Shown here in pieces: positions 11,726 through 22,152 of a stretch of DNA of 64,000 bases (the first letter of the stretch is position 1; each line of letters opens with the position of its first letter). Both the position numbers and the translations under genes were made by a program. The DNA comes from Acholoe squamosa. Lineage: Eukaryota > Annelida > Polychaeta > Phyllodocida > Polynoidae. Location: NCBI GenBank assembly GCA_949317995.1, contig OX439049.1, forward strand, positions 16,306,395 through 16,370,394, written 5' to 3'. Under the pieces are notes generated by a model. It was not told where the DNA came from and did not search any database. It worked only from the letters and a program-made list of their open reading frames with translations.

Positions 11726-11930
11726 GGTTGCGACTCTATCTTGTTACAACTCAAGAGGAAATGCATAATAAAATAATAAAAAAAAAATCAATTTCAGTTA
11801 GTTCAATTTGTGTTCTCTTTTAGGCCTGAAATTCACTGTATTCGATCAATTATGTTCAACACAATACTTGCTTCTGGTTTGCACAGGGAAAGCTTCCCAG
11901 ATTGTTGTTTGTGACAAGCTGTTGTCACAG

Positions 11931-12455
11931 CTACATCCAACATGGAGAGAAGTACTTACAGACCTCCTCTTTGATTTTTGTCATAGTTCGCCTTTCATGG
12001 TTGTATTTGAAATGTCTGTGCACATCTTCTTTTGTGAGATTCTTTAAGGATTTTAGTTTCTGTGGATGTTTTTTCACAAAGTGCATCAGGTTATCCAAAA
12101 TTTCCTGAGCAATATCTAATGCTGGCCGACCTTCCTGTTGGTGGAACATGACCCTAGCTACATCAAAAAATTCTATGAACGATGCACCATCTGCATTCTC
12201 ACGAATTGATGCCATGCCTTTGTCACACTTGATTTTGCACAGCGGACAAGTCACTTCTCTGTCAAAGCTAGCTAGTGGTTCTGTACCTTCTTGAACAACA
12301 GACTTGTGGAATTCAGTGCTGAATGGTTCTTCTGGAAGGCTCAGCTAGTTAAAAGAGGGGGCATCTTCTTCATCATGTGTGACTATTCTCCTCTTTCTTT
12401 TTGGCTGCCCCGATTGAAGATCAAAAGGCTTCAGAATTTTCTTTATTTCTTCCAT
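11931..12455 (-). pseudogene. Small zinc-finger-like protein with one stop
   Basis: The frame from ATG 12455 starts with an Arg/Lys-rich motif (PKRKRRI) that could act as a nuclear signal. It meets a TAG near 12345-12350, then continues in the same frame to 11931. A CPLCKIKC pair (about 12235-12255) and a later HFKYNH pair (about 11985-12005) give a C-x2-C ... H-x4-H arrangement, with a longer than usual loop. Open codons extend upstream of 12455, so the start is uncertain. A DNA- or RNA-binding regulator is a reasonable guess. It is divergent from terminase exon 1. Confidence 0.45.
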
Positions 12456-12514
12456 GTACTTTCCTATTGTTCTTGAGATATCATTAATAAGGAAATTTGA
12501 AAGTATCAATACTC

Positions 12515-13384
12515 ATGGATAATCTTAAAGAAGCAATTTTTCAAGAGCTATTTCATACTTCCCCCAGTATTCTCGAAGAAGGTCGATCATTGGAGAACTA
12601 TTCTAACACAGACAAGTGTGGATCATATTCAATAAGATTTGACATACAAGGTGTTGTAACCTGGCCCTCTGACTATCTTAATCCATTTGTTAGCACTATC
12701 AGAAAATGGCAGCACAACGAAGCAAAAAGGGACAGTGACTTCGATGCAGGCTTACACACAATCTGTGATGAACTCAAGATATGTCGTATGCGAGGGAAAA
12801 AAGCCTGGCATGCCATGTATGACACTAGCCAGCTCATGGAAGCGAAGGGAATGAGAACCATTCGACTCATGATGAAAAGCATTCAGATCATAACAGAAAA
12901 GTTGAAAATGAGACTGGAACCATTTTAACTAGAAACCATATGTGCTTGCATCTGCTCGAGAGCACTTCGACTATTGAACCAGGAACTGTTCAAATACATC
13001 CCCTCTATATTGGAAACGCTAGGCATAATCAGTCCCATAGACATAGAGACCAAAATGCAATCAGACATGCAGAGTCTCTTTGACTCTTACTGCAAGAGAT
13101 TTGTAGTAGTCGTAGCACCCAGAAGGAATGACAAATCAAAGTCTAGCAAACTTTTTGTTGCAGCAAATGCTGTCTGTGAGGAGGGTTCTGTCATCGTCTT
13201 GTTAGCTCATCAGATAAATGCAGTGCTCCTCTACAAAGATGATATTCTAAGTTATCTTCAGACATTGCTTGAGAGTCACCTCGTCTCCTTCAAAATCAAA
13301 AGTGGACTCCATACCATAAAGGTAGAGTTTAGCGATGAGAGGAAAAAATCCTCGTTTATCTACTTTGTTGCTGGTGGCCACAAC
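12515..13384 (+). pseudogene. Herpesvirus-type terminase large subunit, exon 1 (ATPase N-terminal part)
   Basis: This 290-codon segment runs from ATG 12515 to a GTAAGT donor at 13385 and is interrupted by one TAA at 12926-12928. It contains the block VVVVAPRRNDKSKS (about 13100-13145), which occupies the place of the herpesvirus terminase Walker A loop. The usual glycine before the lysine is Asp here. A strand motif FIYFVAG closes the segment, as in family members just ahead of the conserved intron. The large terminase subunit is the ATP-driven motor that packages and cuts viral DNA in the nucleus. The matching downstream exons (17925-18494, 16480-17109) lie on the opposite strand, so the gene cannot be expressed in the present arrangement. 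Confidence 0.75.
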
Positions 13385-13526
13385 GTAAGTATACATTCTT
13401 ATTTTCTTAGTTAAGTTTACTGTGTTGTATTTTCCTTAATCATTTATTCAGATCTGTGAATTGGATTTTACTGGAGTACAATGGCCAGGCATTAGCGTGT
13501 ATTTCTGAGGAGCTAAAAAGTAAAGA

Positions 13527-14168
13527 ATGGAAATTGCACATCTCAAAATCATAAAGACCTTTGACAACAGGACACTAGTTGAAAGTGCAGTCAAGGTGAT
13601 AAGAAATTCTCCAGTATATAGCCTCGAGCACAACTGCTCCAGTTCCCGTCTTTGGACCACCTCCTACATGGAAAACCTACAGACAGCCACTCAGGATCTC
13701 TTGAAAAAAGAAGATGAGAGGACTGGCATCTACTATATTGTTCAAAATCCTGTGACAGTAAACATAGATCAACAGAAGCATGCGATATCTGTCAGTTATC
13801 CACTAAACATTTGGATGGTATTAAAAAAGTCAGAGTCTGTGCAGTCTTCAATGGAATGCAATGTCATGCAAGATGTTTCATTGCTTCGTTTTTTCACTGC
13901 ACACTTACAAGCAACACTGGGATCCTCGGCTGTGACCTTCTTCAAGGAGTGTGTCCAGCAGGTTGCAGAAGTAGGGTCTCAGGGTCTCAGATCTTTCTTG
14001 TCAGAGAAAAATGCCCCATGTCCTGTTCATTGGAAGAAGAACAAGAGACCAACTTTCTTGACTTTTCATGCATTCATCAGCAATGAATTGATGGAATCTC
14101 CCCCTATAGTAGCTTTCAATTATCACTTTCATCAGTCTTGTGAATGCCCCTGTGCAGCAACCAAATAA
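13527..14168 (+). CDS. Viral protein of unknown function, 213 residues, uninterrupted
   Basis: ATG 13527 to TAA 14166-14168 is unbroken. It lies directly behind the donor site of terminase exon 1, on the same strand. The product is soluble, with several Cys and His toward the C-terminus (CPVHW, HFHQSCECPC), suggestive of metal binding, but with no clear finger spacing. No family was recognised. In the ancestral order it may have been a gene inside the terminase intron. Confidence 0.5.
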   Translation: MEIAHLKIIKTFDNRTLVESAVKVIRNSPVYSLEHNCSSSRLWTTSYMENLQTATQDLLKKEDERTGIYYIVQNPVTVNIDQQKHAISVSYPLNIWMVLKKSESVQSSMECNVMQDVSLLRFFTAHLQATLGSSAVTFFKECVQQVAEVGSQGLRSFLSEKNAPCPVHWKKNKRPTFLTFHAFISNELMESPPIVAFNYHFHQSCECPCAATK

Positions 14169-14264
14169 AACAGACAAAACCACTGGGTTAGTCATTGTCT
14201 TAGTATTATTGATAGCTCTAAAACTAGACAAAGATGAGAGAAATTCTCGAATTCATATTGAAAC

Positions 14265-15343
14265 ATGACAAGCAAAAGCAAATCCAAGTCATCCCCTGTT
14301 TTCCAAGCACAAATACCACTGAAGGATATTGGGGTGCGCTCAGAAAGCAGGGGAAGAGTAATTCCCATCTTGGAACACATCAAGAACAAGTATGGCAAGG
14401 TGAGTCTGGAACAACTTGCCATATTGCCACACAATTTTATCCAAGGGGGCAGTGAGATAGTAGGTTGGTTCATATATGGAACATCATACTTTGCCATCTT
14501 TTCCAAGTTTTGTCTCTGGTTTCGATAGGGTCAGTTACATGGTGGGAAAAGTCAACAAAAGTGATGCCGAAAATGAGATAAGGAACGGACAGCTCATGCT
14601 GGACAGAAAGAAACTATTGCTTGTCATATGTTGTTTTTTCTAAGTCCATGTTCAGGTACAATAACAAAGATGTTCCGTTTTTCCCGATGGGTATTTTTCA
14701 TGTATTACCAGAAGGGAACATTACAGAGGCAAAGAAAAAGGGATACAGAATACATGTTGGAAGCTATGAAGAAGCATTGCCTAAGTTTCCATGTATTTCC
14801 CCTTATGGACAAGAAGGCTCACCTGACCACTTCTATGCTATAACTCATATCCCCATAGAGTATTATGCTGTACAAACTGATGATTGTACTTTAAGTAAGA
14901 GGTAATACATAGATATAAGGCACCTGAGAAATCTCTCACCCTATTTTGAGCATAGCACCCTAATCTATGGTAGGCAAAAAGCCTGTTCTAACATACTTGA
15001 ACTCTTTGATGCCATGAGAATATTTCAAGGACAGTGGTTCTTTGACTCAAAGCGAGATCTCCTTTTCTTACCTTGTCTGCCATGTGTGGAAAAGAAAAAG
15101 GTGCAGCTTCACAAACTTCCTATCTATGGACAAATGAAAAATATCAGAAACATAGAGGATGTTCTTGCATGGACTAGCAGAGAAGAGAGAGAAGCCTTCC
15201 TAAAAAAACACCTTCCAACCAGTGGTCCTCAGAGTGAGGAAGAGTTAGCAAAACGTTTCAAGGCAGCGAGGTCTGATTCCATTGGCCCTATGTGTCCAGG
15301 CAGTTGCATAGTGAAAGACAATGTTGCACATTGTTTCTTACCA
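14265..15343 (+). pseudogene. Viral protein of unknown function, frameshifts and a stop
   Basis: Coding-like sequence runs through three frames: from ATG 14265 to about 14525, then about 14527-14635, then about 14621-15343 with a TAA at 14903-14905 inside it. An alternative start at 14234 in another frame also gives a helical N-terminus, so the true 5' end is unsure. Total length would be about 360 residues. The N-terminal part is basic, and the C-terminal part has Cys pairs (LPCLPCVEKKK near 15075, MCPGSC near 15290). No family was recognised. Confidence 0.45.
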
Positions 15344-15422
15344 TAATAGCCATTTGGAAATTGAATTTTTCACAAGAAAGCCAATGTTACTACATGGATG
15401 AAATATTCGATATCACATAAAA

Positions 15423-16417
15423 ATGATCTCTGTGCTGCCTGTTAGTTCTGAGGATTGCTCAAGTGTGACTGGACGGCCTTTCTTTAAGATATTTGATGGA
15501 CAACAGGAGGTGATCCTACATGTTCGAAACATATCCTCATTGGAAAGATCAGAAGATACAGCTGTAGTGGTGAAAGACATCATTTCCCAAATATGGTCAA
15601 TATTAGAGCTGCCAGCCTCATATATTGATGCCAATCTCCTGAGGAGAATATTTGATATCAACGATGCTGAAGGAGTTTCTTTAACGACACTTGCCAAGAA
15701 AAGGGGAGTGAAACCATCCAAACTATTAAGAGGACTGTTGTGCCAAGAGGTGCAAGAAGCATCCAACAATATCTCAATAATGAATAAGTTCATGAACTCT
15801 CAACTAGCTCTTCATATTTTGCGGGACCTAGTAGATCTACCATTCTCAAACAGACACAGGAAGCTGCAGCCTTTACCTATCAGTCGGCACCTGGTTGACA
15901 AAGTCGACAAAGAGTTCCTGAAATCACCAATCTGTTGCCTCTATGTGAAAAATGTGGAATCGATTGTCAGTCAAGGTGAAACAATTAGATCTTCTGCTGT
16001 CTTCAAAATTGATCACCAGCCTTTTCTATCAGTGGGAGAGCAACAGGAAGTGATGAAAGCTGTGAATGAGAATGATTCCCATACAGTGTATTTCTATGGG
16101 CAGCAGCAATCAGGGTTCTTTAGTGTTACAGGAGATTTGTACCTAGATGATGAAGAATATGAAGAGAGGAAGAAACATATTTTGAACAGGTGGGAGCATC
16201 AGCAGAGCAAAAACCCATCATACATGACATAAACATGAGGTCCACCCTGTTTCTCTCTACTGACGGTCGGCAAGAAGAGAGTGAGATCGAGGACCTGGCA
16301 AGAAAGGTGAAGATGGTGACAGATGGGGACTATGCCTCATCTTTTCAAGATGCATGTGAACTGCTGTCTGTTCCCACGGAGCTGTATAATATCTTTCAAA
16401 GCATGATTTGCCAGTGA
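15423..16417 (+). pseudogene. Viral protein of unknown function, one frameshift
   Basis: From ATG 15423 the frame is open for about 255 codons, and the coding-like sequence then shifts frame near 16190 and ends with TGA at 16415-16417. The whole would be about 330 residues, with no membrane segment. An AATAAA lies at about 16434-16440. Its end is convergent with terminase exon 3 (stop at 16480), leaving about 60 bases between stops. No domain was recognised. Confidence 0.5.
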
Positions 16418-16479
16418 ATTTTGTGTTGTAATTGAAATAAACAAGATTAAAAATGAAATACTGTTTTTGTGTTGTTTAT

Positions 16480-17109
16480 TTAGTTCACAATGTACATGTT
16501 TTCTGGGAGTCTAACCCAAGCAACACTTATTATGAGAGCCATCACCATGTCATCCATTTGGGTGCTGTTTTTCGTAGATTGTTTCCCAGAAAATGTCACC
16601 TTTTCCCCCTTTCGAATGCACCTGAAGTTTTTCAGTTGATCCACGGCCAAGTCTATGGTTTCAGTTGCATTAGGCCGGTGTGGTTCTGTAAGCCGAACTG
16701 AATGATACTTGGCTCTGACTGCATTTGACACAGAACTGGTCTGGTTGGCTAAAAATAGTTTTCCCTCGTCTAAAATTCTCTTGAAGTAAGACACCAAGTT
16801 GGCCTTGTGCTGTGTCAATACACCAGGAAGGACCCTTCCATGAACATCATGTTGCTTGACAAACTTGGGAATGAAACCTTGACCTGTGGAACTGTACTTG
16901 ATGATGTAGTGTCTTTTGATGGACTGTTCCAGATATGCTGCAAAATCTTGAGAGAGGTTGGCCTCTACAAATATGTTGATAGGTTTCTTCCACAAGGCAG
17001 GATAAAGGTGGCAAAGAAAGTTCAGATTAGTCAAAACCAAGTCTTTGTGTATGTAGTTGAGTTGGCCCAAGTGATGTTCTTCTGTCACAAACTGGTCCAG
17101 CCTGAGCAC
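16480..17109 (-). pseudogene. Herpesvirus-type terminase large subunit, exon 3 (C-terminal nuclease)
   Basis: The unbroken 210-codon segment starts right after a TTTTTAG acceptor (17110-17116 on the minus strand) and ends at 16480. It matches the C-terminal RNase H-like nuclease of herpesvirus terminases in order. IFVEANLSQDFA corresponds to the conserved Glu strand; then comes the long linker; then TFSGK followed by MDDMVMALI, the final conserved metal-binding Asp block. The nuclease makes the cuts that end DNA packaging. With exon 2 it would be joined over an 815-base intron (17110-17924) that keeps the reading phase. Intact catalytic Glu and Asp are seen here. Confidence 0.8.
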
Positions 17110-17197
17110 CTAAAAATATTTGAATATTGTAATTGTATTTTGATTGTGATATTCAATTCAACATTATGCAATAAAGGAAAAAAGGAAAAAGGAAGAC

Positions 17198-17933
17198 ATG
17201 GAATTGCTCCTGAAGTCCTTCCACATAATCCAGGCAGACTCAGAATTTTTGTGCCACCGTTTCTCAAGATTTTCTATAGAAAGTTTTCAATTGAAAAGCA
17301 TGTCACTTACAAAAGAGCTAAACATGCCCCCTTTGTCCCGAAGACTGTACATAGACTTCTAGAAAGGAACAATACTGCACGTGAGATCATGTTGTTTGGA
17401 AATGCACAGGTTAGGACAAGTTATATCAAGTACGCTACGGCCATGAGACAGAAAAAGAGAAAGAATGCCTTGAACACACAGTAGAGATATGTACCCTAGA
17501 AGGACCATTGAATGAAGCTAAAGCATTAGTGTAAGTACTGAAAGAAGATGTCCAAAACAAACAGCTTTTGTTGGATGTATTGCAAATGTACGAAGCTGTG
17601 AATATTTGCTTCTTTGATGAGCATGCCTACAAGAAAAACACTTGCGAAAAATTCCATTGGATGATCGATTACATAAAGGAGAGAGTGATGTCCATGTGTA
17701 CGGGTGTGAATTCACCTCACTCCATTTCATCTGTGGAAAAGTGTGTTTCAGATATGTTGTGTGATGTAAGGAGCATTATCACGAGTGCCCAAATGTCCAG
17801 CACCATCAGTGTGTCCATAGGGACAAAAGTAAATGAAGAAACAGAAAATAAACAAATAACACCCATGTCATTTGACCCCTTTGAACAGCTGATTCAAAAC
17901 AAGAATGCAAGAAGCACTATACACACAACATGA
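17198..17933 (+). pseudogene. Opposite-strand gene inside the terminase intron, degraded
   Basis: Within the intron between terminase exons 2 and 3, the other strand carries coding-like sequence. It runs from ATG 17198 in one frame, through a second frame (to about 17484), into a third frame (about 17430-17933) with a TAA at about 17541. The last part (from 17568) has a Cys/His-containing stretch and is polar toward the C-terminus. Its tail overlaps the 3' end of exon 2 by about nine bases. In other herpesviruses the terminase intron also holds genes on the opposite strand. No product family was recognised. Confidence 0.4.
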
Positions 17934-18494
17934 ATCTTCCTGACGTCCTACAACTGCCAAACCAATGCCTGAAATGCCGCTTCCTGCTTGTACTCGATTG
18001 AGGGCAAGGTATAGGGTATCCAGTTCAATGCAGTCTATTTGAATGGTGTTTTTATGCATCCTGTCTATTGATCCCACATCAAAGGCCCGAGACTCCATTC
18101 TAGAAGTATGAAAATTTGATCCACAGACTTCTAGTTGGTATGACCCTGGTGAAACAAAGTCCATTGCTTGGCGCACAGGATCTTCATCAACATCCCCAGA
18201 AGTATCTATGTGGTTTGGAATTTTCAACTTACCATGGACGCAGATACCTGTTTGCCCATCAGCTGCACATCTGTCACATAGATATTTAACCTGAATGAGA
18301 CAAACGCCTGGTTTGTTTCCTTCTCGGATATTTTTGAACTTTGAAAGCCAATGATCTGACTCTACAGTGCTACAAAGTAACAACATGGAAACACCGTAAT
18401 TTGTTGCATATGTCACAGCACTGGCAACTGCTGTCTGCTTCATGTATTCACACTCCTCCAATACATAAAATGTTGGATCGTAACCACGGTTGCT
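17925..18494 (-). pseudogene. Herpesvirus-type terminase large subunit, exon 2 (Walker B, coupling, start of nuclease)
   Basis: The segment follows a TTGTACTTTCAG acceptor (18495-18506 on the minus strand) and is unbroken. FYVLEECEYM is the Walker B strand with its catalytic Glu. LLLCSTVES is the C-motif strand with conserved Ser-Thr. A Cys-rich stretch and DPVRQAMDFVSPGSYQ follow, matching the herpesvirus order. The start of the nuclease fold, SGISGIGLAVVG, is present, but the metal-binding Asp expected a few residues earlier is not; Leu-Asn is there instead. The GT donor at 17924-17923 (GTGTAT) is weak but keeps the phase with exon 3. Exon 1 lies on the opposite strand at 12515-13384. Confidence 0.8.
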
Positions 18495-18573
18495 CTGAAA
18501 GTACAAAAAAGAATTGAATTTCAGCAAAAATATAAATGATACGTGTCAGTATCATTATATCTCTCAATACAGA

Positions 18574-19270
18574 ATGGAAGAGGGCATAGAGATATTGAAA
18601 ATAGAAAAGGAGAGACAGCATCTCCTTCAATATAGAAAAAAGGCTACAGGCTGCCAGGCCTACTGTAAAAATAGGGGTATCGTCCACCTGCCCCTCCTTT
18701 CGTTGCAAAAAGAAAATCTCAGGAAATGCTGGATGGAAGGTTATGTGTATGAGCACCTCATTGGAACACATCTCATTTGCCCGAAGCATCTTTCAATACA
18801 CTCTTGCAGGCCAGGAAGCTGTAAGACGAACTATGACAACAGATGCGTATTTGCCAATTTTCCATATGAAAGAGAGGAACAGATGGAAGAAGTCTTTTTG
18901 TGTTCATATAGAATCCAAAATGCCAGAGCCTCTAGAACAGAAGTAAGAGGTCAGAAACTGAATAGGCAATTAGAGGATGGCATGCTGGAAGTGATAACAA
19001 AGATATGCAGCAAGGAAAATCGTTTGCTCTATAACAGAAACGAAGCTAAGCAGATCAAGATACCACCAGGAAGCACTGTCACGGAACAACTATTGCTGGA
19101 AGGAGATTTGAAAAAGATGACACTGGCATTGCTAAGCAACTGTGACAGGAAGAAGGACCTGCCTTTGCTTCAAAGCTGTGGACAGGCAGTCACTTTTTAC
19201 TTGCAAAGAAAAACTGGGACCTCCTGGGAAAATCTTGCAGTACGAGAGAAATCTTTCACAATGATTTTAG
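18574..19270 (+). pseudogene. Cys-rich viral protein cut off by a Penelope-like element
   Basis: The frame from ATG 18574 is open until about 19270, where the sequence becomes that of a retroelement. Cys and His cluster in the first half (GCQAYCKNRG, HLICPKHLSIHSC, GSCKTNYDNRC), giving at least eight potential metal ligands. A helical, charged region follows. The last few codons up to a stop at 19299 are retroelement-derived. Whether the 3' part survives beyond 20640 is unclear. No named family was recognised. It is divergent from terminase exon 2, whose upstream intron sequence it overlaps. Confidence 0.5.
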
Positions 19271-20640
19271 AATGTCACATAGACGTCCCAAAAGTCTGAG
19301 AGACTTGTTGGTTAAATCCAAACTACCCCCTGAGGAACCCTTGGTTCCCAGACCCAACAAAAACAGGTGCCTCTCGTGGCCAAAATGCAACTATTGTCCA
19401 CAGCTGGACAAAAGTGGCAAAATAAAGTGCACTGTCACTGGCAGAGAGTACACCAGTAAATACAATGTGTGTTGCTCCAGCACCAATGTGATTTACTGCA
19501 TCACCTGTAAACTCTGTGGCATACAATACGTCGGTCAAACCGAGAATGCCATAAAAACTCGTTTTTCTGACCATTTTGGAAAAATCAGACGCAGAGAATT
19601 AAAAAAAAGTGAGGTCTCCCGCCACATGAATTCCTGCTCCAGTCGTGGACAAGACTACAAACACAGGGACTTGACCATCCATGTGGTAGACTTTATCCAT
19701 GCAAATTCAAAATCTCTTAAGGCCAAATACCTAAGAAACCTGATTGAATTCAATTGGATCCAGAAACTCCATACTAACACCCCCAGGGGCTTAAATGTAA
19801 GTGACCCTCTGGTCCATTAGATGACACCTAGACTAGTCCCCAACTGGGTTTTTGCCACGTACAATAAACCCAATTCCCTCATTGGATATTCCCTGGTAAA
19901 GGACTATTGGTAAATATAGCACCAGGCCAACTTTAGCCTGAAAAAATGACATGTTTCACATTTTTACTCCCCAGGAATAAATTTAAGACCTATTAATAAC
20001 TACCCTCAACTAGGGGGCAGTTGTCAAAATTAATTTTTATACTTCATAAAAATTATTTGTTGAATCCATAGAATTTCTGTAGATCTATCTCATCAGAAAT
20101 TCCATGAAATTCGCAGAAAAATTAATTAACACCGGTGAATACATTTTACCAAGTTAAAATTTTTCCCCACCCACCATCCCAAAACATGGGGGTACCGCCA
20201 GAATTATTTTCATCTTTTTAACACTATTTGAAAAGACTAAAATAATTTTATTTCAATGCAGTCTGAAGATCCCCTAAGGTGAAACCGCCCAGTTCCTCAA
20301 ATTAACACCCACTGAGGCCATGAGGTCACACTGACTCGGTTGCTACCCACCCATGGCAACCACTCCAGTGTAAACAGATCCCAACCTAACAACAGGTTGT
20401 GATTGGTCAATTCAGGTCACATGTCAAGCACTATAAAAGGGCACTTCAAATTTTGAAGGCTCATTCCAGCGGTAACTGCTATAACAAACAGATACCCCGT
20501 ATCAACGACCAACACTTTTTACTTGTTGCAGAATATCACTGATGGGATCTTAAATGAAGGAAAAACTTTTTTTGTTTTGAGATATGCAAAAAAAAATGTA
20601 AAATATTCAATAAAGTTTGAAACCGATACTTTTGACTTTA
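19265..20640 (+). mobile_element. 5'-truncated Penelope-like retroelement
   Basis: The segment begins inside a Penelope-type C-terminal coding region and continues through about 800 bases of non-coding 3' sequence ending near an AATAAA (about 20609). The reverse transcriptase part is absent, as in the usual 5'-truncated copies. Both borders are estimated from where the viral coding signal stops and resumes, and no clear target duplication was found. Confidence 0.6.
19272..19820 (+). CDS. GIY-YIG endonuclease domain of a Penelope-like element (C-terminal fragment)
   Basis: The 182-codon frame opens with the linker RPKSLRDLLVKSKLPP that precedes the endonuclease in Penelope-like elements. A Cys cluster follows (CLSWPKCNYC, CCSSTNVIYCITCKLCG), and then the GIY-YIG fold: VIYCITC and IQYVGQTENAIKTRFSDHF, with the conserved Tyr, Gly and Arg. 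A downstream Asn/Glu block (NLIEFNWIQ) supplies the catalytic Glu. This domain nicks the target DNA during retrotransposition. The frame is unbroken, so the copy may be fairly young, but without its reverse transcriptase it cannot move alone. Confidence 0.8.
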   Translation: MSHRRPKSLRDLLVKSKLPPEEPLVPRPNKNRCLSWPKCNYCPQLDKSGKIKCTVTGREYTSKYNVCCSSTNVIYCITCKLCGIQYVGQTENAIKTRFSDHFGKIRRRELKKSEVSRHMNSCSSRGQDYKHRDLTIHVVDFIHANSKSLKAKYLRNLIEFNWIQKLHTNTPRGLNVSDPLVH

Positions 20641-20674
20641 TCATCATTAATGTTCATCCTGTTTTCCTCACAAA

Positions 20675-22152
20675 ATGCAGTCCTCGTCAAGTAGTACTCA
20701 AAATATTATCCAATATCACAGTGTTGGTAATTCTCCAAGGGCGGTCAGCCATGATAGAGTGAATTTCAAAAGAGACCTCTTCTCTATTATGAAGAAGAAA
20801 GAGATAATAAATATTCTGCGCCTCATAGCTTCCATTTGTCAAGAGGGTCCTCAGAAGCGAGCTATAATTCGAATGTCTTTTGCCATGGAAAAACAGGTGG
20901 AAAGCCATTTTAAAGAAATTCAGCCATCCATTGGATTCATGAACCTTTATGAACAAAACATTGCATCATGGACAAAGTTAAAAAAAGTCATGGATGATGA
21001 TGAATCATTAGAGAGAAAGCACATACAGAGAGAGCTCCTGCTGATTTCTCTGTTTGCATGTGCTTCTTTTCTAAACAAGAAAACACCAATCCTAATGGAC
21101 TTGACAAAGACTGTCCAACACTCTTTCAAAGCTAGTGCTTGTCTCTTTGCTTATCTTATGTGGCACGTGAAAGAGGGTGAAACACATGGCTGTATGTCTG
21201 TCTATTATGAAAACAAGTCACCCCAGTATAACATAATCCCAGTCAATCAAGAGGCTTTAGATGATCAATTACTGGATGAATACAGGACAACAACTGAATT
21301 TCTAGATCATGTTCTTTATTCTCTTCTGCATAATTTTATTGAATGGCTTTCGGAACTGAGTGAACAATGGCCCGAGAACCACTTTCTCTTGTCACTGAGA
21401 GCTACGACTTTGTACTACTATACCCAAGCCCTTTCTTTGAATCATGTGAGTTGAGTTTGGGCTTGAAATCAGAAATAAAGAAAATGATGGAGAGTAGAAA
21501 ACTGTTTGAAATGTCAGCACATTAGTGGTCTTGGCTTTTTATTTTGGATGAGGACGACAATGTGTTCATGAAAAGCCACAATATGTTGAAATCTAATGTA
21601 AGTCAGTCATATGCTGTCAACTGGTCTAAACTAGTGAAATCAACAGTTCATCTTGAAGGTCTGGGAGAGGATGTGTGCCAAGATGCTATCAAAGCAGCAA
21701 TTGTTATTTACCCTCTGGGTGATGAAGTCTTTTGTGATGAAGCAGGATTCTTGTCATCTGTGCTTCAGTCTGAGTTTCAGTTTGAGGGTCTACATGCAGA
21801 TTTTGATTATTCCATGCACGAGTGCCACTTCATTTTGCTTGTGTATCTTGCCTGTGGACTTTGGAAAGATGAAAGAAATGGATTTTCCTCCTGTGCCCTC
21901 TTGTCGTGTCCTCAGAAAGAAATTATACATGAAATCAAATCTGGTGAAAAATGTCTCCTGCCATCACTTAGTGAGAATCATAGGACTGAAAAGGAAGACC
22001 AAGTGACCCATGATCTGAATAAACATTTTGAGAAATTTGGCAAGGTCCAGAGAGATCTTGCAGTTAGCATATGTAAAGTCCCATATATTGAAAGACTAGC
22101 TGTGGAAGTGAAATATCATACCCTCCATCATGCATATCTACTCGAGTGGTGA
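20675..22152 (+). pseudogene. Large viral protein of unknown function, frameshift and stop
   Basis: From ATG 20675 the first frame runs to about 21395. A second frame is then open to the TGA at 22150-22152, except for a TAG at about 21523. Together they give about 490 codons. The sequence is helix-rich, with conserved-looking Trp/Cys (LACGLWKDE near 21850) and no membrane segments. The next frame (22146 onward) has no ATG at its beginning and is open upstream, so these may be one gene of about 850 codons broken by a frameshift at the boundary. No family was recognised. Confidence 0.45.

Noticed and set aside
13385-13508. A 67-base intron right after terminase exon 1 (acceptor at 13441-13451) leading to a short tail and stop
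   Set aside because: Splice-like signals exist, but the protein after the acceptor has no terminase features. The minus-strand exon at 17925-18494 fits the expected continuation.
16807-17110. + strand open frame opposite terminase exon 3
   Set aside because: It is a shadow of the nuclease exon, whose catalytic motifs are on minus.
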